A program made the translations under genes and the position numbers. Below are positions 13,501 to 26,300 of a DNA stretch of 64,000 nucleotides, piece by piece. A model generated the notes under the pieces. That model saw only the letters and a list, made by a program, of their open reading frames with translations. It made no database searches and had not been told where the DNA came from. Within the stretch, counting starts at the first letter, position 1. Every line of letters begins with the position of its first letter. The stretch is from Nigrospora sphaerica (Eukaryota > Ascomycota > Sordariomycetes > Amphisphaeriales > Apiosporaceae), in contig JAGVVL010000002.1 in NCBI GenBank assembly GCA_018287875.1, forward strand, positions 5,084,001 to 5,148,000. Reading direction: 5' to 3'.

Positions 13501-14024
13501 TGGCCAAGGTCAAAAAGGCTCTGCCCTCCGTCACCAGCGACCAGGTGCGCCAGTACACTGTCGACAAGTTCATCGTGGTGGACGGCATCCGCCTAGAAGA
13601 GGGCGACCTGGTTGTCAAGCGTGAGCTGAAACAGGACGAGGCGTCCAAGAACCTCGAGACGAACACCGACCAGGACGTGTTGACTATTCTGGATACGGAG
13701 TTGTACCCCGAGTTGGCCGAGGAGGGTGTTGCGCGAGAGGTCATCAACCGCGTGCAGCGGCTACGAAAGAAGGCCGGTCTGCAGCCGACGGACGACGTCA
13801 AGATGGAGTACAAGGTCTTATCTGACCCCGATAACATTGGGCTGGAAGGGGTCTTTGCCAACCAGACCAAGACGATTGAGAAGGCCTTGCGCAGACCTCT
13901 TGATAAGCATGAGGTCACGCATGTGGAGGGCGAGATCCCGGAGAAGAAGGAGGATGGCATCATTGCCGAGGAGGAACAAGAGATCCAGAAGGCAACGTTC
14001 CTGCTGAGGTTGCTGAAGCTGTGA
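10592..14024 (+). CDS. ILS1: Cytosolic isoleucyl-tRNA synthetase
   Basis: Class Ia aminoacyl-tRNA synthetase charging tRNA-Ile. Exons 10592-10666, 10726-11079, 11149-12850 and 12916-14024 join to 1079 residues, the usual eukaryotic cytosolic length. [14 protein letters not shown] carries the HIGH-type signature (HYGH) near residue 47, and [13 protein letters not shown] carries KMSKS near residue 598. The editing (CP1) domain is visible from [12 protein letters not shown] near residue 218 through [18 protein letters not shown]. The anticodon-binding region occupies the last third. Introns are 59, 69 and 65 bp with phases 0, 0 and 1. There is no mitochondrial presequence: the start [19 protein letters not shown] is typical of the cytosolic enzyme. 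Confidence 0.97.
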
Positions 14025-14221
14025 AGCACACCCGCGTAGAGTTGGACATTGGTACTCATGCCCACCTGCCACGCCATAGGTGATTCCTAAGTCGGGCACG
14101 GAGCGTATGTTTTTGGGGGGGGCAACAAGACATAACGCATAGCAACGAGAGACATGAATAAACAAAAACTAGACAAGTAGACTTGAAGATTCAAGCTGAT
14201 GTTGGTTATACGGACTGCGCC

Positions 14222-14511
14222 TCATTTCTTCTTGGACGCCTGCTACAACCGGTATTAGAAACAGGTCGTTGACTAGAAGACCGGATTTGGCAACTACCTA
14301 CCAGATAGCAGTCTTTGAGCTTCAAAAACTCATTGATACATTTGTCCTTATGTACGGCGTTGTAGTCGACAACGATGCACTTGCCGTACACGGCAGCCTG
14401 TGTGAAAGGTGTGAGGGCTATGATCATGACCTGTCAGGAGCGCAGTACCTCGGCGGAACATTGAGAAGCAGCCGCCGCAAATTTCTGGATTGGCCGTGTT
14501 CGAGCTGGCAT
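14222..14511 (-). CDS. 59-aa twin-CX9C protein, NDUFAF8-like (complex I assembly)
   Basis: Small gene in three tiny exons on the minus strand: 14511-14449, 14397-14302 and 14242-14222 (63, 96 and 21 bp), all junctions phase 0, introns 51 and 59 bp. The product starts MPARTRPIQKFAAAASQ and contains two CX9C motifs, C-SAEAAVYGK-C and C-INEFLKLKD-C, ending QASKKK. Intron 1 (GTACTG...CACACAG) cuts inside the first motif, so neither exon alone shows the pair. Twin-CX9C proteins are imported and oxidised by Mia40 in the mitochondrial intermembrane space. The AAVYGKC and FLKLKDC blocks resemble animal NDUFAF8, a complex I assembly factor. Gene model confident; the NDUFAF8 link is moderate. Confidence 0.78.
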
Positions 14512-15229
14512 CGCGAAGGCGGGATGAGAGAGGATACGGGCGTAACGGAAGCAGTAGATTGAAAGTGCTGCTTATCAAAGTCTGCGTAGTACCAGCCTCC
14601 GCCTCTATGCGTAAAGTCGATGACGAGAACGCCGAATGGATGGATGAATGGGTGACTTGAATGAACTCGGAGCTTTGACAGGCGACAGAGTTCCACTACC
14701 GGGGGGGGGGTTAAACATGCCGTCACGCAAACTCAGCAGAGGTCTGTTAGTGGAGGGGTTACACGCTATGCAGCCCAGGGTGAAACCCCACGATCGCCCG
14801 ACGAGCTCGGTGCTTCCCGTCAATTGCTGGCACACATGTACGTACAAGGTACGTAGGTACATACATGTATGTAACCAGGTCCTATTCAACGCGTCCCGTC
14901 CCAGTTCCACTTGTCGTTGCTGCCCCCCGTTTGTGGATTTCGCGACAACACCTGCGCCGCGGAACCACGTCCTTTCAAGCACCGCGATCGCACCAACAAT
15001 ACATACGCACACACACGCGCGCGCGCGCGCGCCATCACCGTTTGGATAGCGCATCTCCCTCCCAGCGCGTAATCAGCACTTCGGCAGAGACCATGTGCGA
15101 GGCGGTCGCACTGCCACGTATCGGCTCTCAAGCGTTCCGCTCCCTCCCTTAGACTTCTACACCCGGCAAAGCAGCACCGCATACTCTGGGGGGGACGATG
15201 GTTGCCAGCTTGTTGGGTCCACCTTCACC
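14512..15229. other. Divergent promoter region with CA/CG dinucleotide run
   Basis: Lies between the twin-CX9C gene (-) and the Sfi1-like gene (+). A mixed (CA)n/(CG)n run sits at about 15003-15033 and GTAC/ATGTAC-rich short repeats at about 14837-14872. No coding exon is supported. Confidence 0.55.
15003..15033. repeat. (CA)n(CG)n dinucleotide run
   Basis: Alternating purine-pyrimidine tract about 200 bp upstream of the Sfi1-like ATG. Such tracts can adopt Z-DNA and mutate in length. Confidence 0.8.
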
Positions 15230-15661
15230 ATGGCCCCGGGCTCTCACCATAGGCCGTTGTCCTCCAATACGGATACGCGGGACTGGGTGCCGTCTTCCCC
15301 TTCCATAGCGTCCAATCTTCACGCTTCCACGGCATCTTCCTTCGCCGCCATCGCCCAGGAAGATTATACGAATCAAGAGTTGCAACGCGTGTACAGCATA
15401 GTTCTTGCGGCCGAACGCAAGCTACCTACGCTGCCTCCGGCCAATCGCAACGCCACAACCGCTTTGTTCGGTGTCTACGTCGACCTCCTGTCTGAGCTCG
15501 ACATTGACGTCGACAGTGACCGGAGGATCAGCAAGCTCCTTTTCTTAATCGGAAGCCTCAAGTATGGAAATAAGCTTCGGGCCTCCTTCGATGCCGTCAT
15601 GGGGAGAATGGGGATTACCACAATCATCGACGGCGAGGACGATGAAGACGGCGGCGGCGAG

Positions 15662-15705
<44 letters not shown>

Positions 15706-18457
15706 AGACAAGCACACTGACGACGACGAGAACAACAACAACCCTTCCCCTGGCTCACCCAGAATCACCTTCTCGTCTCACTCCGACCAATCCGATGATT
15801 TCCTACATGACGATGAGCCTACCGGGCCATACACTGAGGATGATACTCGCCCTGATGATGATGACTACAACGGCCGTGAAGACGATAGCGACGACACCAG
15901 CCCTCCGCAAGAAACCCACCCAGGCCGCGACAACCAGGATTTGGGGCGGAACGCCGATTCAGAAGCCGAAATGGCTCTGGAAAAGAGTGCTACTGCTTTT
16001 AAGAGGCACCGCGACAAATTTGCCGCCTGGAGTCGCTTTCAGCAATGGCAGAGCCGATCCTCGTACATTCGCACCACCACGGAGCAGATACACGAAGCCC
16101 GAGAGGCTGACGTGCAAGAATCGGTTGAGCCGGTTTTCGCCGCGTGGAATGAGGCCATGTTTCTGGTACACGAAGCTCCCCTTCACCAGTTGCCCCCAAA
16201 CGTCTATTCCGAGCGCCTCGAAACAATTGCCCGCCGAACATACCAGATCATGGCAGCTAAGAAAGCCTTGGCCGGTTGGCGGCAACGTATCTCGAACCAA
16301 AACGAGAAGAAAGAGGACGAGAAACACATCGAAGGGCAAGGGGACGACAGTCAGCTGGCGAGACTTGCTACAAGAGCGCATATAACGCTGATGAAGTCCC
16401 GCGCATTCACTCAATGGTTTAATCGGGCATCTGAGGAGGATGAGAAGGCTCGCGTTGCTGCCAAAGTCCACGAGATGGGGCTGAAATCTCGGGCTCTCGG
16501 TATGCGCCCCAAGCTAGAGACGCTTGCACAAGCTCTTCGAGAACGCATACAAGCTGGCAGGAGTGCAGAAACAAGCGCCGAGCCGCTGGAGGAACCAGAG
16601 GTGCCCCTAGAAGTACCAGCCGCGCCGGTGGTTGACCAGCCTTCGGAACCGCCTGCGCAGCCCCCGTCGCCACATGTGGTGAAACCTGACGTTCCGATCC
16701 AAACGATCGAGGAGGAACCGGATGAGCTGGAGGAAGATGAGATGGCTCTCCTTGCTCGGAGGCACATCCTGCGCATGCGCTTTTTCAGGGCATGGGAAGA
16801 CTACACGCGACTCCACACACAGAAAGTTCGGGAACATGTCTTGCATTCGGCTCTTGACCCCTGGCGCAAGAAGTCAATCGACTTGTCCGAGAGGGCCGGC
16901 ATGTTTTCTCACCAACGTCACGAGAACACTGCCAGAACGACTTTGCGCGCCTGGACCGACCAGGTGGGGAACGAGGCCAAGAAACGAAACGCTGCAACGC
17001 TGGCGGAAAAGAAGTTCCGCATCGACAACACCCTGAAGCCATGGCTCGCTGCCGCACGTGAAGGCCGCAGATTACAAGATGAGCAATGGCAGAAGTTCTG
17101 GCAGTGGTATAGGACCCCTGACCGCGCGATGGCCCTGGAGAGAGCTGCCGTCTTATACCACGAGGACCGAAAGCTGCGCGATACTGTAGTGGCCTGGAGG
17201 CCGCTGGCTCTCGAAGCAGAACAGGCAAGGGATTCGCGACAACAATGGGCCGAGAGGGGCGATTTCTACCGTCGAACGACCACCGCTGTACGAGCTTGGA
17301 AAGCCAAAGCGCGGGAGAAGGCGGTGCAGAAGTCGATGAAGCGAGAAGGCCTCGAGACCTGGCGTGTTCGCTGCGGCGAAGACGTTCCCCGCCACCGGCA
17401 GATGCAAACCTACGCCGAACGGGCCGATTTCTTCTACAGAGCTACCGCAGTAATGCCTACCTGGCGGGCTGCAACCCAGGAGACCGTGGAACGTCAACAG
17501 CGACTTGAGTATTATGGAGACCGCGCCGACTTCTACTACAGCACCCGGGAGGCGATGCTCGCATGGAGGTCGCTGGCAAAGAGAAAACGCAAGGAACGTC
17601 TCAAAGAAGCCCATCTCGAGGCCCGCCGCAGGGTCAAGAAGGGCATGGGTGCCTACTGCATTGCACGATGGCGAGCCCAACTGCCACCCACGCTCGACCG
17701 CTACGAAAGCATGAACGTGGCCCTCGCACAAGTTACGGCTGATCGGCAGCTGGAGGCCACAGCCGAAGCTTTCGACACCTGGAGGGCCCAGGCACAAGAG
17801 AAGGCACAGATGGACGCGATGAGTGGCGTCGTGGTCCGACAAAAGGCCTTGGATGGGTGGAGGCAACAGCACGCGCAACGCCAAGACCTGCGGGTGGAGG
17901 CGAACGAGTTTTGGCAAGGTCGAAACATGTCCAGGGCACTGAAGGAATGGAACCTCAACTCGATGCAAATCAGCAGTCGCCGGCACACGGTACAGCATGT
18001 TCGCGAGAGAGCCGATAGGAGACAGCTGAGACGCGGATTTGAAGACTGGCACAGGCGCAACAAAGAGAAGCGCGCCTCGGTTCATGGTCCCGAAGCCCCG
18101 TTGAAAAGCATCGAAACCCCGCCCGTGGAGGGCACACCGCGGCAGGTACCTCACCAGTTCAGAACCAGCCTTTTCTCGTCCTGGAGAGCTGCCAGTCGGG
18201 GCCCTACCCCGCAGATTCCCGAAGACGAAGAAGAGGGGGCTGGAAAAGAGGCGGAGGAGCCGTACGAAGCAACACCGGGAAGACCTCAGTTGTTATTAGG
18301 CTCTTTCGGGACGGCGACTACGACGCCGCTGGCACCCGTTCCGAGCCGGCCCGTATGGTCCGGGCGAGACTCGGTGCTGGGGGGTTCGGCTATGGAAAGC
18401 CGTGTGCCGAGAACTGGACGGAACAGACGAAATTTGAGAGTCTCCTGGGCGAACTGA
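15230..18457 (+). CDS. sfi1: Sfi1-like spindle pole body half-bridge protein
   Basis: Centrin-binding filament of the spindle pole body. Single exon of 1075 residues from the ATG at 15230 (context TTCACCATGG). The frame stays open 135 bp further upstream, but that part looks like leader. From about residue 260 to 960 there are roughly 19 helical repeats built around a Trp: examples are FAAWSRFQQW, ALAGWRQRI, FFRAWEDYT, TVVAWRPLA, AVRAWKAKA, GLETWRVRC, AMLAWRSLA and GFEDWHRRN. This is the Sfi1 centrin-binding repeat. An acidic low-complexity segment with a long Asp run lies near residues 137-165, and a Pro/Glu-rich linker near 450-500. The C-terminus is disordered with basic ends. Family assignment rests on the repeat pattern rather than on one motif. 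Confidence 0.88.
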
Positions 18458-19009
18458 CGGGCGTTGGGAAGGATCCGGAGCACGGATGGGTTCATGGTCT
18501 AGGGATTATAGGACGGAAAGGTGGGCATGGTTCGGCGTCCAATAGTGATACCCCATTTGTTCTGCGTAGGTACCAAGCTATGTTTGTTTAAAACTCACGT
18601 TCTGGGTTGGGTAATGGGCGCAAAAGAGAGAAGGCAGAGAAAAAAATACTCAGGTCCTTTGCCTCTGCATCGAGCTTGCCAGTATTCTCTGTATTTCAGC
18701 CAGTGCGTTTCGCGCATGTAGCAAATCCTGCGATGTTGCCACACAGAAGTCGTGATAGTGTGTGCCCGGAACCATAGCACTGGTACTTCTGGCCTGCGCT
18801 AGCACCCAATCGCGGGCATACGAAGTAGGCTACTAGCCGAAAGCCGAAAGCCGAGAGCCGGCACCAAAGCCGAGTCTTCATCGCTCCTTGAGGGCTTATA
18901 CCCGCCGCACCTGCCAGATCGCGACCAGTCGGAGAGACGGTGCGGCGTTTGCGCTATCATACCAACATCGGCCCGAGCAGTGAACCGCCCCCAGGGTTCA
19001 TATCTTGTG
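18458..19009. other. Intergenic region
   Basis: Holds the Sfi1-like 3' end and the promoter of the Zn2Cys6 gene. An A-run lies near 18640. No gene is seen. Confidence 0.55.
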
Positions 19010-21238
19010 ATGGCTAGCCCGACAAGCTCAGCAACGGTAGGGGTGGCTCCCAAACGGAGAAACGGGCGGCAGCAGGCGTGTTTGCCGTGCCACCGGAAAA
19101 AGGTGGCCTGCGACCACACCCTTCCCGTCTGTGGCCGGTGCCGAGCCAAGGGGAAAGCCGAGGACTGCTCGTACGCTATGACGGGCGAAATATCGGCCGG
19201 GGCGTCGCCGGCGCCGAAACGCCGGCGCTTATCGGCTTCGGCTGTCAGCGTCCCGGCAGCGCAGCTCCGCCGCTCCCACGTGCCCAGCCCCCCGGGCTAC
19301 CTGGGGCCGACGAGCTTTTTCCCCGTCTTTGAGGAGGCCCGGACGCACCTGCAGGCGCCCCCGGCCGAGGCGGAGCCGCCGGCCAGCCCGACGAGGGCAG
19401 AGGAAGAAGAGGAGGAAGAGCAAGCCCCGAGCAGCAGCCCCGAAGTGCCCGAGGAGGCGTTGAGCCCGCGCGTGCGACTGCTCGCGTGCATTCCCTCTCG
19501 CAAGACCAGCGAGGCCCTGTTCAAGCGGCACGTCAACCCCATGGAAGGCTGGATCCGGGGGGCGCGGCCGCGGCTGGCCGACTCGCTGTGGGAGACGTTC
19601 GGCGGGTATCTCGGCAGCCGGCGTGCGGCGGGCCTACGGGCCATGGCGGCAGTGCTCTCGGCCAACACGAAGAAACCGCTCGTCGAGGACTCGATTCACG
19701 CCGACGAGTGGCTCCGCTCCTTCACCGGCAGCCAGATGCGGTGGGAGAGCCTTGGCATCCTCTTCTCGTACTGGGCCGTCGGGGCGCTCGCCGTGCCCGA
19801 GCAGGCCATTGTGGGCGTGGCCGGCATCACCGACTCGCGGCAGCAAATGATGTACTACAAGAAGTGCGCCTCGCAGTGCCTGGCCCTGGCCCGCGAGATG
19901 GGCACGCCCAACACGCTGCAGGTCTACCTGTGCCTGCGGAACCAGCTGCTCGAGTCGACCATCTCGGGCGACGCGAGCGTCGAGGTCTGGCGGCTGCACG
20001 GCGACGCCGCGGCGCTGACGACGTACCTCGGGCTCCATTGCATGCCCGACCCGGCGCCGTACGAGCCGACGGTGGCGTCCGAGGTACGGCGGCGCCTCTT
20101 CGGCCTCATCTTCAACATCGACAAGGTCCTCGCCACCTTTACCGGCCGGCCGCCGCTGCTCAACGGCCGCCACACCTCGACCACGCTGCCGCTCGACATC
20201 GACGACGAGGTCCTGCTGGGCCCCCGCGACGACATGCTGGCCGCCGCGCGCGAGCTCGAGCGCCTCGGCGACCGCCCCCGCAACGACGGCAAGCTCCGGT
20301 CCACGACGATTCTCCGCGCCCGCGTCACCATGTCCTTCATCCGCAACGACATCCTCGACGTGGCCCTGGGGCCGCCCCGCTGGGACGTGGCCGCGAGTTT
20401 ATGGTAAGGGTCAGGGAAGGGGGTGAAGGGGGGTTCCCCGTCCCCGACGCGCCGGCTCGCTCGCTAATCATGAGGAAATAACAAAATCCAGCCAGATGCG
20501 AGACCGCCAGCTGGCCGTCTACGCCCAACTTCCCGATATTGTCGTCTACCGACCCGAGGACCGAGACGACGACGGGCTCGAGCCCGCCACGCGGTACGCC
20601 AAAATCCTCGTCCGGCTCGAGCACCTGCAGAACCTCTTCTTCGTCCAGAGGCTGCAGGGGAAGCACGGGCAGAAGGACCTCTCCGAGCTCATCGGCATCT
20701 CCTTCGAGATGGTGTCGTTGACGCTGCTGTGCTGGACGCACCGGGACTGGTTCGTGGGGTTTGCGGGCGACTACGAGTGGCTGGTACGTAACCATACACC
20801 CCCCCGAGACGTGTGGATTTTACTCATAGGGCGACTGCTCACCCATCTTTTGGCTTGCCTATCCAGGTCATGTCGTACGCGGCCCCGGCGGGGGGCGTGC
20901 TCGCGGTGGAGCTCCTGAAGCCGTCGCCGGCGCCGGAGCCGAGCGCGGATCCGTCGCACGGCGCCGGCGCCGCGCCGGCCCCGAGCCCGCGACCGAAGCG
21001 GTCCCAGATCATCCAGCAGCTCAGCCTCCTCGTCGGCTTCCTCGAGTGGGTACGGCCCACGAACCCCAACGGCGACCTCTGCCAGGCCGCCGCCAAGGTC
21101 ATCAAGCACGTCCTCGACCAGACGCTCGACGCCGCCAGCCTGCCGGCCGGCGACGCCGTCAGCTGGAACGTCGACTTCCCCACCGACCTGAGCAACTACT
21201 TCAACTTTGACCTCCTGGACACCTTTGATTGGCTTTGA
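19010..21238 (+). CDS. Zn2Cys6 fungal transcription factor
   Basis: DNA-binding regulator; target genes unknown. Exons 19010-20403, 20492-20783 and 20867-21238 give 685 residues. Joining exons 1 and 2 in frame needs the acceptor at 20490-20491; using the nearby AG at 20495 would create a stop. The binuclear cluster is at Cys24, 27, 34, 41, 44 and 53 (ACLPCHRKKVACDHTLPVCGRC starts it), preceded by basic KRRNGR. An acidic Glu-rich stretch follows near residues 125-145. The middle region has fungal-specific TF domain features (GGYLGSRRAAGLRAM; LHGDAAALTTYLGLH; RRRLFGLIFNIDKVLATFTGRPPLL). The nearest neighbours (Sfi1, Rav1) do not suggest a regulated cluster. Confidence 0.92.
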
Positions 21239-22050
21239 TATCCGGGGGCGCATGCTCGGGGGCGTCGTATCGGGGCTCGTAAACCCAAGGAGTCCCGGAA
21301 GAAAAGAGGGGTTTGAACTCGGCCCTTCGTGAGTTGCCGGTGCGACGAGTGTATTTGCTTGTGCTTCCCATCATCGTGTACAACGTGGAAAGGGACTAGC
21401 GCGCCCGGGCAAAAGCAGTGGACGTCATGCTGCAGCTTACGTGCGTCTGGCAGTTGACGCGAAACCACTTTGAGCGCCGACTCTCCCCCCCCCCATTTGC
21501 TGCATTTCACGATCTAGCCAAGTACACACGGACACAGCACATACTTGGCTACTTGTAGAGTACCTACTTTATGCAGGTAAAAGGAACATGACCCGCGGCT
21601 TCGGCCGGGCATTAAACAACGTACGACCCAGGGGACCACGGATCCAAGAGACCTGAACTGTGAACCGAAAAACCGTCCTTGTATGCAAAAGCATCCGAGA
21701 CAGCACCTAGGCTGGGGTGGTTACGTCCTTGGGGACCTCGTACGCGCTTGACTGTCCACTGGTAGACACGGACCCAATAACATCCATCGAAATGCATGCC
21801 CAGCTGGCTTTCTCCTACAGCCACTAAAGCTAAACCTTTGGCGCGCCTATCACCAACTCTGGGACCGCGACGGCAAACCTACAGCATACCTCTTTTTACT
21901 TTCCCGAGTACTAATCCAGTTTGTGTGCCCGCGCGTCCCCTGCGAGAAGGAGAGGGTCGCCAAAACCTGCTCCGTCGTCCCCTTGGGGCCACACCGAGTC
22001 GCGACAATCCGCAATGCCCAGTCCGTGAGCCCCGGTTCCCGCTGCCTACT
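21239..22050. other. Intergenic region upstream of RAV1
   Basis: About 0.8 kb. An open frame continues upstream of the RAV1 ATG at 22051 but shows no conserved residues, so I treat it as leader. No gene is supported. Confidence 0.55.
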
Positions 22051-25000
22051 ATGCAGGCCGTCCTCCCAGGACAGCCCGAAGCCGGTCTTCAAGCCCTCTC
22101 GACGGGCTGCTGGAACGGCCACCGCATCGTCGTGTACATCACCGGCAACGCCCTGGCCATCCTCTCGGACCCCGAAACCATCATCCAGACCATCTACGAC
22201 GATGACGAGCGCAAGCTGGACGCCGTGGCCATTGACGAGTCCTCGGGCAAGATCGCCGCCTGTACCGGAGCCACCGTCCGCGTGTACAAGCCCCTGGCCT
22301 ACGGAGACGACGCCCTCAAGGTTGGTCTCGTGTGCCCCGCGAGTCGCCCGCACCCGTGGCATTGAGCTTACCCCTGGTGTCCCTAGTGGGCTCTGCAATC
22401 CTCCTTCGAGATCGACGATGCGCCGACCGTTGCGACCCTGTCCTGGGGCAGCTCCGCCGAGCTGCTCGTGGGCCGCTCTTCCCTCTGGCTGTACGACACC
22501 ACGGCGACACCCGCCACTTGCCTCTGGTCCACCGGGCTGGCAAGCCCCGTGAAAGCTGCCAGCCTCTCGTACGATTCGGCCTACATCGCCGCCGTGGGCT
22601 ACCACGACCGCCTGATGAAGGTCTGGCGCCGGCTGAGCTTCAGCTCCGAGGACGTGCACTTCGACTTCAGCTACCTGCCGCACCCGCGCGCCGTGGCGAG
22701 CTTCCAGTGGCGCAAGCCCTTCCACGTCGACCAGACCATAGAGAACGTCATTTACACCTTCTGTGCCGACAACCAGCTACGCGTCTGGACGGGAGCCGAC
22801 GGTCACAACCGCGACTCGCTTCGCCTCTGGGGCAAGGTGAACCTGACGACGGCCATACAGGACGAGACGCTTTGCAACGTGCCCGGTGCCGATCAGCGGT
22901 GGGCCTTCATCATCGGCCAGCGCGACCTGGCAGCGGCCACCGAGAGGGCCGTACAGGAGGGGAACGACGGCAAGGAGAAGGACGACGTCGCCCTTCAGTA
23001 CCTCATTTCCATCGCGAACCGGGACACGGAGCTCTGCATGGTTCTGGACGGCCGCGGGAACATGGCCGCCTACGCGCTGGAGGACGTCAGCTGCAACTCG
23101 CAGAGCGTGGACCACATTGACAACGTGGCCCTCGTCAAGTCCAGGGACTTCGGCTTTGTCGCCGCCACAGCCCCGAGCTTGCCGCATGTCGAGATTGTCA
23201 GCTACTGCAACAAAGGCGCGGGCCACTTGTACGTGCTTCTGCACCAGTTTGACGGGCGCGTCGAAGTCTACGAGAGCAACATAGCGGACCTGCTGGACCC
23301 AAGGTCGAAGCCCGGCCGCCTGAACCACCGCGCCACGTGGTCGGGCCACTCTGCCTCGGTCAAGAAAATTGTGCGCAACTTCAGTGGCCGCGCCGTGGTG
23401 TCGAGGACCGAGGAGGGCGAGGCCATGGTGTGGAAACACACGGCCAAGCCGAGCAACACGCGGCTGATCCGCCAGGCGGTCATTCCCGAGAAGCGACACA
23501 TCCACCGGATATGCCTCTTCCGCGGGGGCAGCTTCGTCGTATTTCTGCATCACGACGTTCTGTGCCTGTGGGACTGCCGGCAGTCGAAGCCGCGGATGCT
23601 AGCCGAGCAGCCGTACCAGGTGGCCGGCAAGCCCCTGTGCATTGTGGTCCTGCCGCGTCCGGATGTCAAGGACGTAGCCGTGGCGCACATCGCCACAATC
23701 ACGTCGGAGCAGCACGGCCTCGTCTGGGAGGTCAAACTACCCCTCGCCAGCCACACCGCTGGCGCACCTACCAACGGCAACGGTGCCAACGGCGAGAGGT
23801 CGGCATCGATCCGCGACTTCTGCACCTTCCGCCTGGACGGCGCGGGCGATCTCGCCTACGTGCTTCCCGTAGACCCGGCGGGGGCGCCGCCCGCCACCTC
23901 TGGCTTTCTCGACGTGTTTGCCAAGGACGTGGCCGTCTCGTACACGCATTCGGGACGAGTCGAGTTCTGGACGGCGCGGGTGGACCGAGCCCAGAGCCGG
24001 GTCGAGTGGCTCTCGACGTCCGCCATGGAGACGGGTGTCGCCGAGCCGGCCTTGGTCAGTGGCAGCACCATGAAGAAGGCGGCACTCGTCAACGCCAATC
24101 GTTCCGGGCTCACCATCTGGGACATCCGCGGCGCCCGACTCGAGTACGCCCAGGACTACGAAGGCCACAACACGGTCCAAGATCTCGACTGGACGTCCAC
24201 CCCCGATTCCCAGTCTATCCTGGCCGTGGGCTTCCCCTATCGCGTCGTCCTTCTCGTACAGATGCGGTTCGACTACCTGAACAAGGGCCCGGCCTGGGCA
24301 CCCATTCGGGAAATCAACATCCGCGATCTGACGCCCCATCCCATTGGCGACTCGACGTGGTTGAGCGGTGGCAACCTGGTCATTGGCGCCGGCAACCAGC
24401 TTTTCATGTACGACCGCATGTTCGGGGCGCAGACTTCGTTGGTAAGCAATGCCCGCTTGCCGCTCCGCAAGGACGGCACGCGGGATCTCTTCGAGGTGGT
24501 CCAGAGGCTCAACGGACCTTTGCCGGTGTTCCACCCTCAGTTCCTCAGCCAGTGCATGCTGTCGGGGAAGCACTCTCAGGTGAAACAGATACTGCTGGCG
24601 TTAAATCATACCTTGAAATACCACGTCGAGGGCGAGACCATCGACGACTACCTGAATCTCGATCTGGCCAGCTTTTACCTCGACGACAGCGTAAGTGCGC
24701 CAACCCACGACCTTGCGAGGCAGCTGTACTGATGCGACAACAGACAACCGCCATGAACGGATACGGCAAGGATCCGGCACATCTCGTTCGCCGCCTGTCT
24801 CTCGACGACGGCGAGGAGGGATTCACGGAAGACACGGCGCTGCAGATCTGCGAAGGGCTGCAAAAAGTGACGATACCGCAGCTCTCGGGGCACGAGCAGA
24901 TACAGCTCCTCGACATTGTGGAGTGCGCCGGGACGGTAGAGAAGCAACGACGGTCCATGGACGAGAACGGGGCCCGTTTCATGCTCTTCTTTCGGCAACA

Positions 25001-26300
25001 CGCATTGCGCAAGGGGCGCACGAACGAGATTCACATGTCATGGCGGGAGATCAACTGGGCCTACCACTCGACGAGCCAGGATATCCTGACGGACTTTGTG
25101 TCGCGTCAATACCATGGGTCCCTGCTGTGGGAGAAGGCGAGAGAAAGCGGCATCTTCATGTGGCTGACGGACGCGGCCGCCGTGGTAAGTGCTTAACATA
25201 CTGCTCCCCCGTATTGGTCGAGATGGCACCGGGTAACCATCTAACAACACCGCCGCAGAAAGCGCAGTTGGAGATTGTGGCGCGCAACGAGTACACGAAG
25301 AGCGAAACCAAGAACCCGGTGGATTGCAGTCTGTACTATCTTGCCCTGAGGAAGAAGACGGTGCTGCAAGGCCTTTGGCGAATGGCCACTTGGAACAAGG
25401 AGCAACGGGCGACGCAGAAGCTGTTGGCCAACAATTTTGAGGACCCGCAGTGGAAGACGACTGCACTTAAGAACGCATACGCTCTACTCAGCAAGCGGCG
25501 CTTTGGTAAGAAGGACGACCCGGTTCTCGTCGTGTGCCTTGCCCAGTGCTAACTCGCTCCCAGAATACGCCGCGGCTTTTTTCCTGCTGGCCGATCACCT
25601 GCAAGATGCCGTCAACGTATGCCTTAACCAGATCAAGGATTTGCAGCTGGCCATCGCCATCACGCGCGTCTACGAGGGCGATACGGGCCCCGTTATGCGA
25701 CGGCTGCTGGAGAATGAGGTTCTGGCGATTGCGTCGCAGGAGGGCAACCGGTGGCTGGCGTCGTGGGCCTTTTGGATGCTGAACCGGCGGGACATGGCGG
25801 TCCGGGCCTTGATTGTAAGAGAGTTGCCGGCCTTGGTCGGGGCGTTGCTAACCGAGTACCAGACGCCAGTATACACGTTGCTGGAGACGCCGGCGTCGCC
25901 CGGCCTCCAGGCCAAGCTATTCTTGACGGACGACCCCGCCCTCATCGTGCTCTACAGCCAACTGCGGCAGAAGACGCTGCAGACGCTCCGCGGGGCCTCC
26001 AAGGTGACGCCCAAGGTGGAGTGGGACTTTGTCATTCACAACGCCCGCCTCTACGACCGGATGGGCTGTGATCTGCTGGGCCTCGACCTCGTGCGGAACT
26101 GGGAGTTTCTGCGCACGCCGACGGCGCCGCCGGGCCTCGGAGGCGAGATCGACCCTACCAAGTTGCTGCGGAGGCGGAGCTCCTTGGTCGTGGCCGACAT
26201 GCCCATGAACCCGACGGGCCATCCGGCGCAGGTGCCCAAGGCGCCGACGGTGTTTGAGGAGCCCGACGCGAGCAGCCTGCTGGATAGTTTCGGCTTCTGA
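22051..26300 (+). CDS. RAV1: Rav1, RAVE complex subunit for V-ATPase assembly
   Basis: Large WD-repeat scaffold (animal homologue DMXL/rabconnectin) that promotes reassembly of V1 with V0 sectors of the vacuolar ATPase. Exons 22051-22320, 22387-24690, 24744-25184, 25259-25505 and 25564-26300 join to 1332 residues; introns are 52-74 bp. N-terminal beta-propeller blades run to about residue 700 (for example VKKIVRNFSGRAVVSRTEEG). The Rav1 C-terminal domain follows, with LLWEKARESGIFMWL, AQLEIVARNEYTK and the strongly conserved EYAAAFFLLADHLQDAVNVC plus ITRVYEGD. The product is close to the usual fungal length. Start choice: MQAVLPGQPEAGLQAL is the first ATG in the conserved frame. Confidence 0.94.

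Noticed and set aside
15095..15229. Upstream in-frame start for the Sfi1-like protein
   Set aside because: The extra 45 residues look unconserved, and the ATG at 15230 has a much better context.
20494..20495. Alternative acceptor in the Zn2Cys6 gene
   Set aside because: Its use makes a TGA at the junction; the AG four bases earlier keeps the frame.
21300..21340. Another B-box-like GAGTTCAAACC on the minus strand
   Set aside because: No acceptor or anticodon stem could be built around it.
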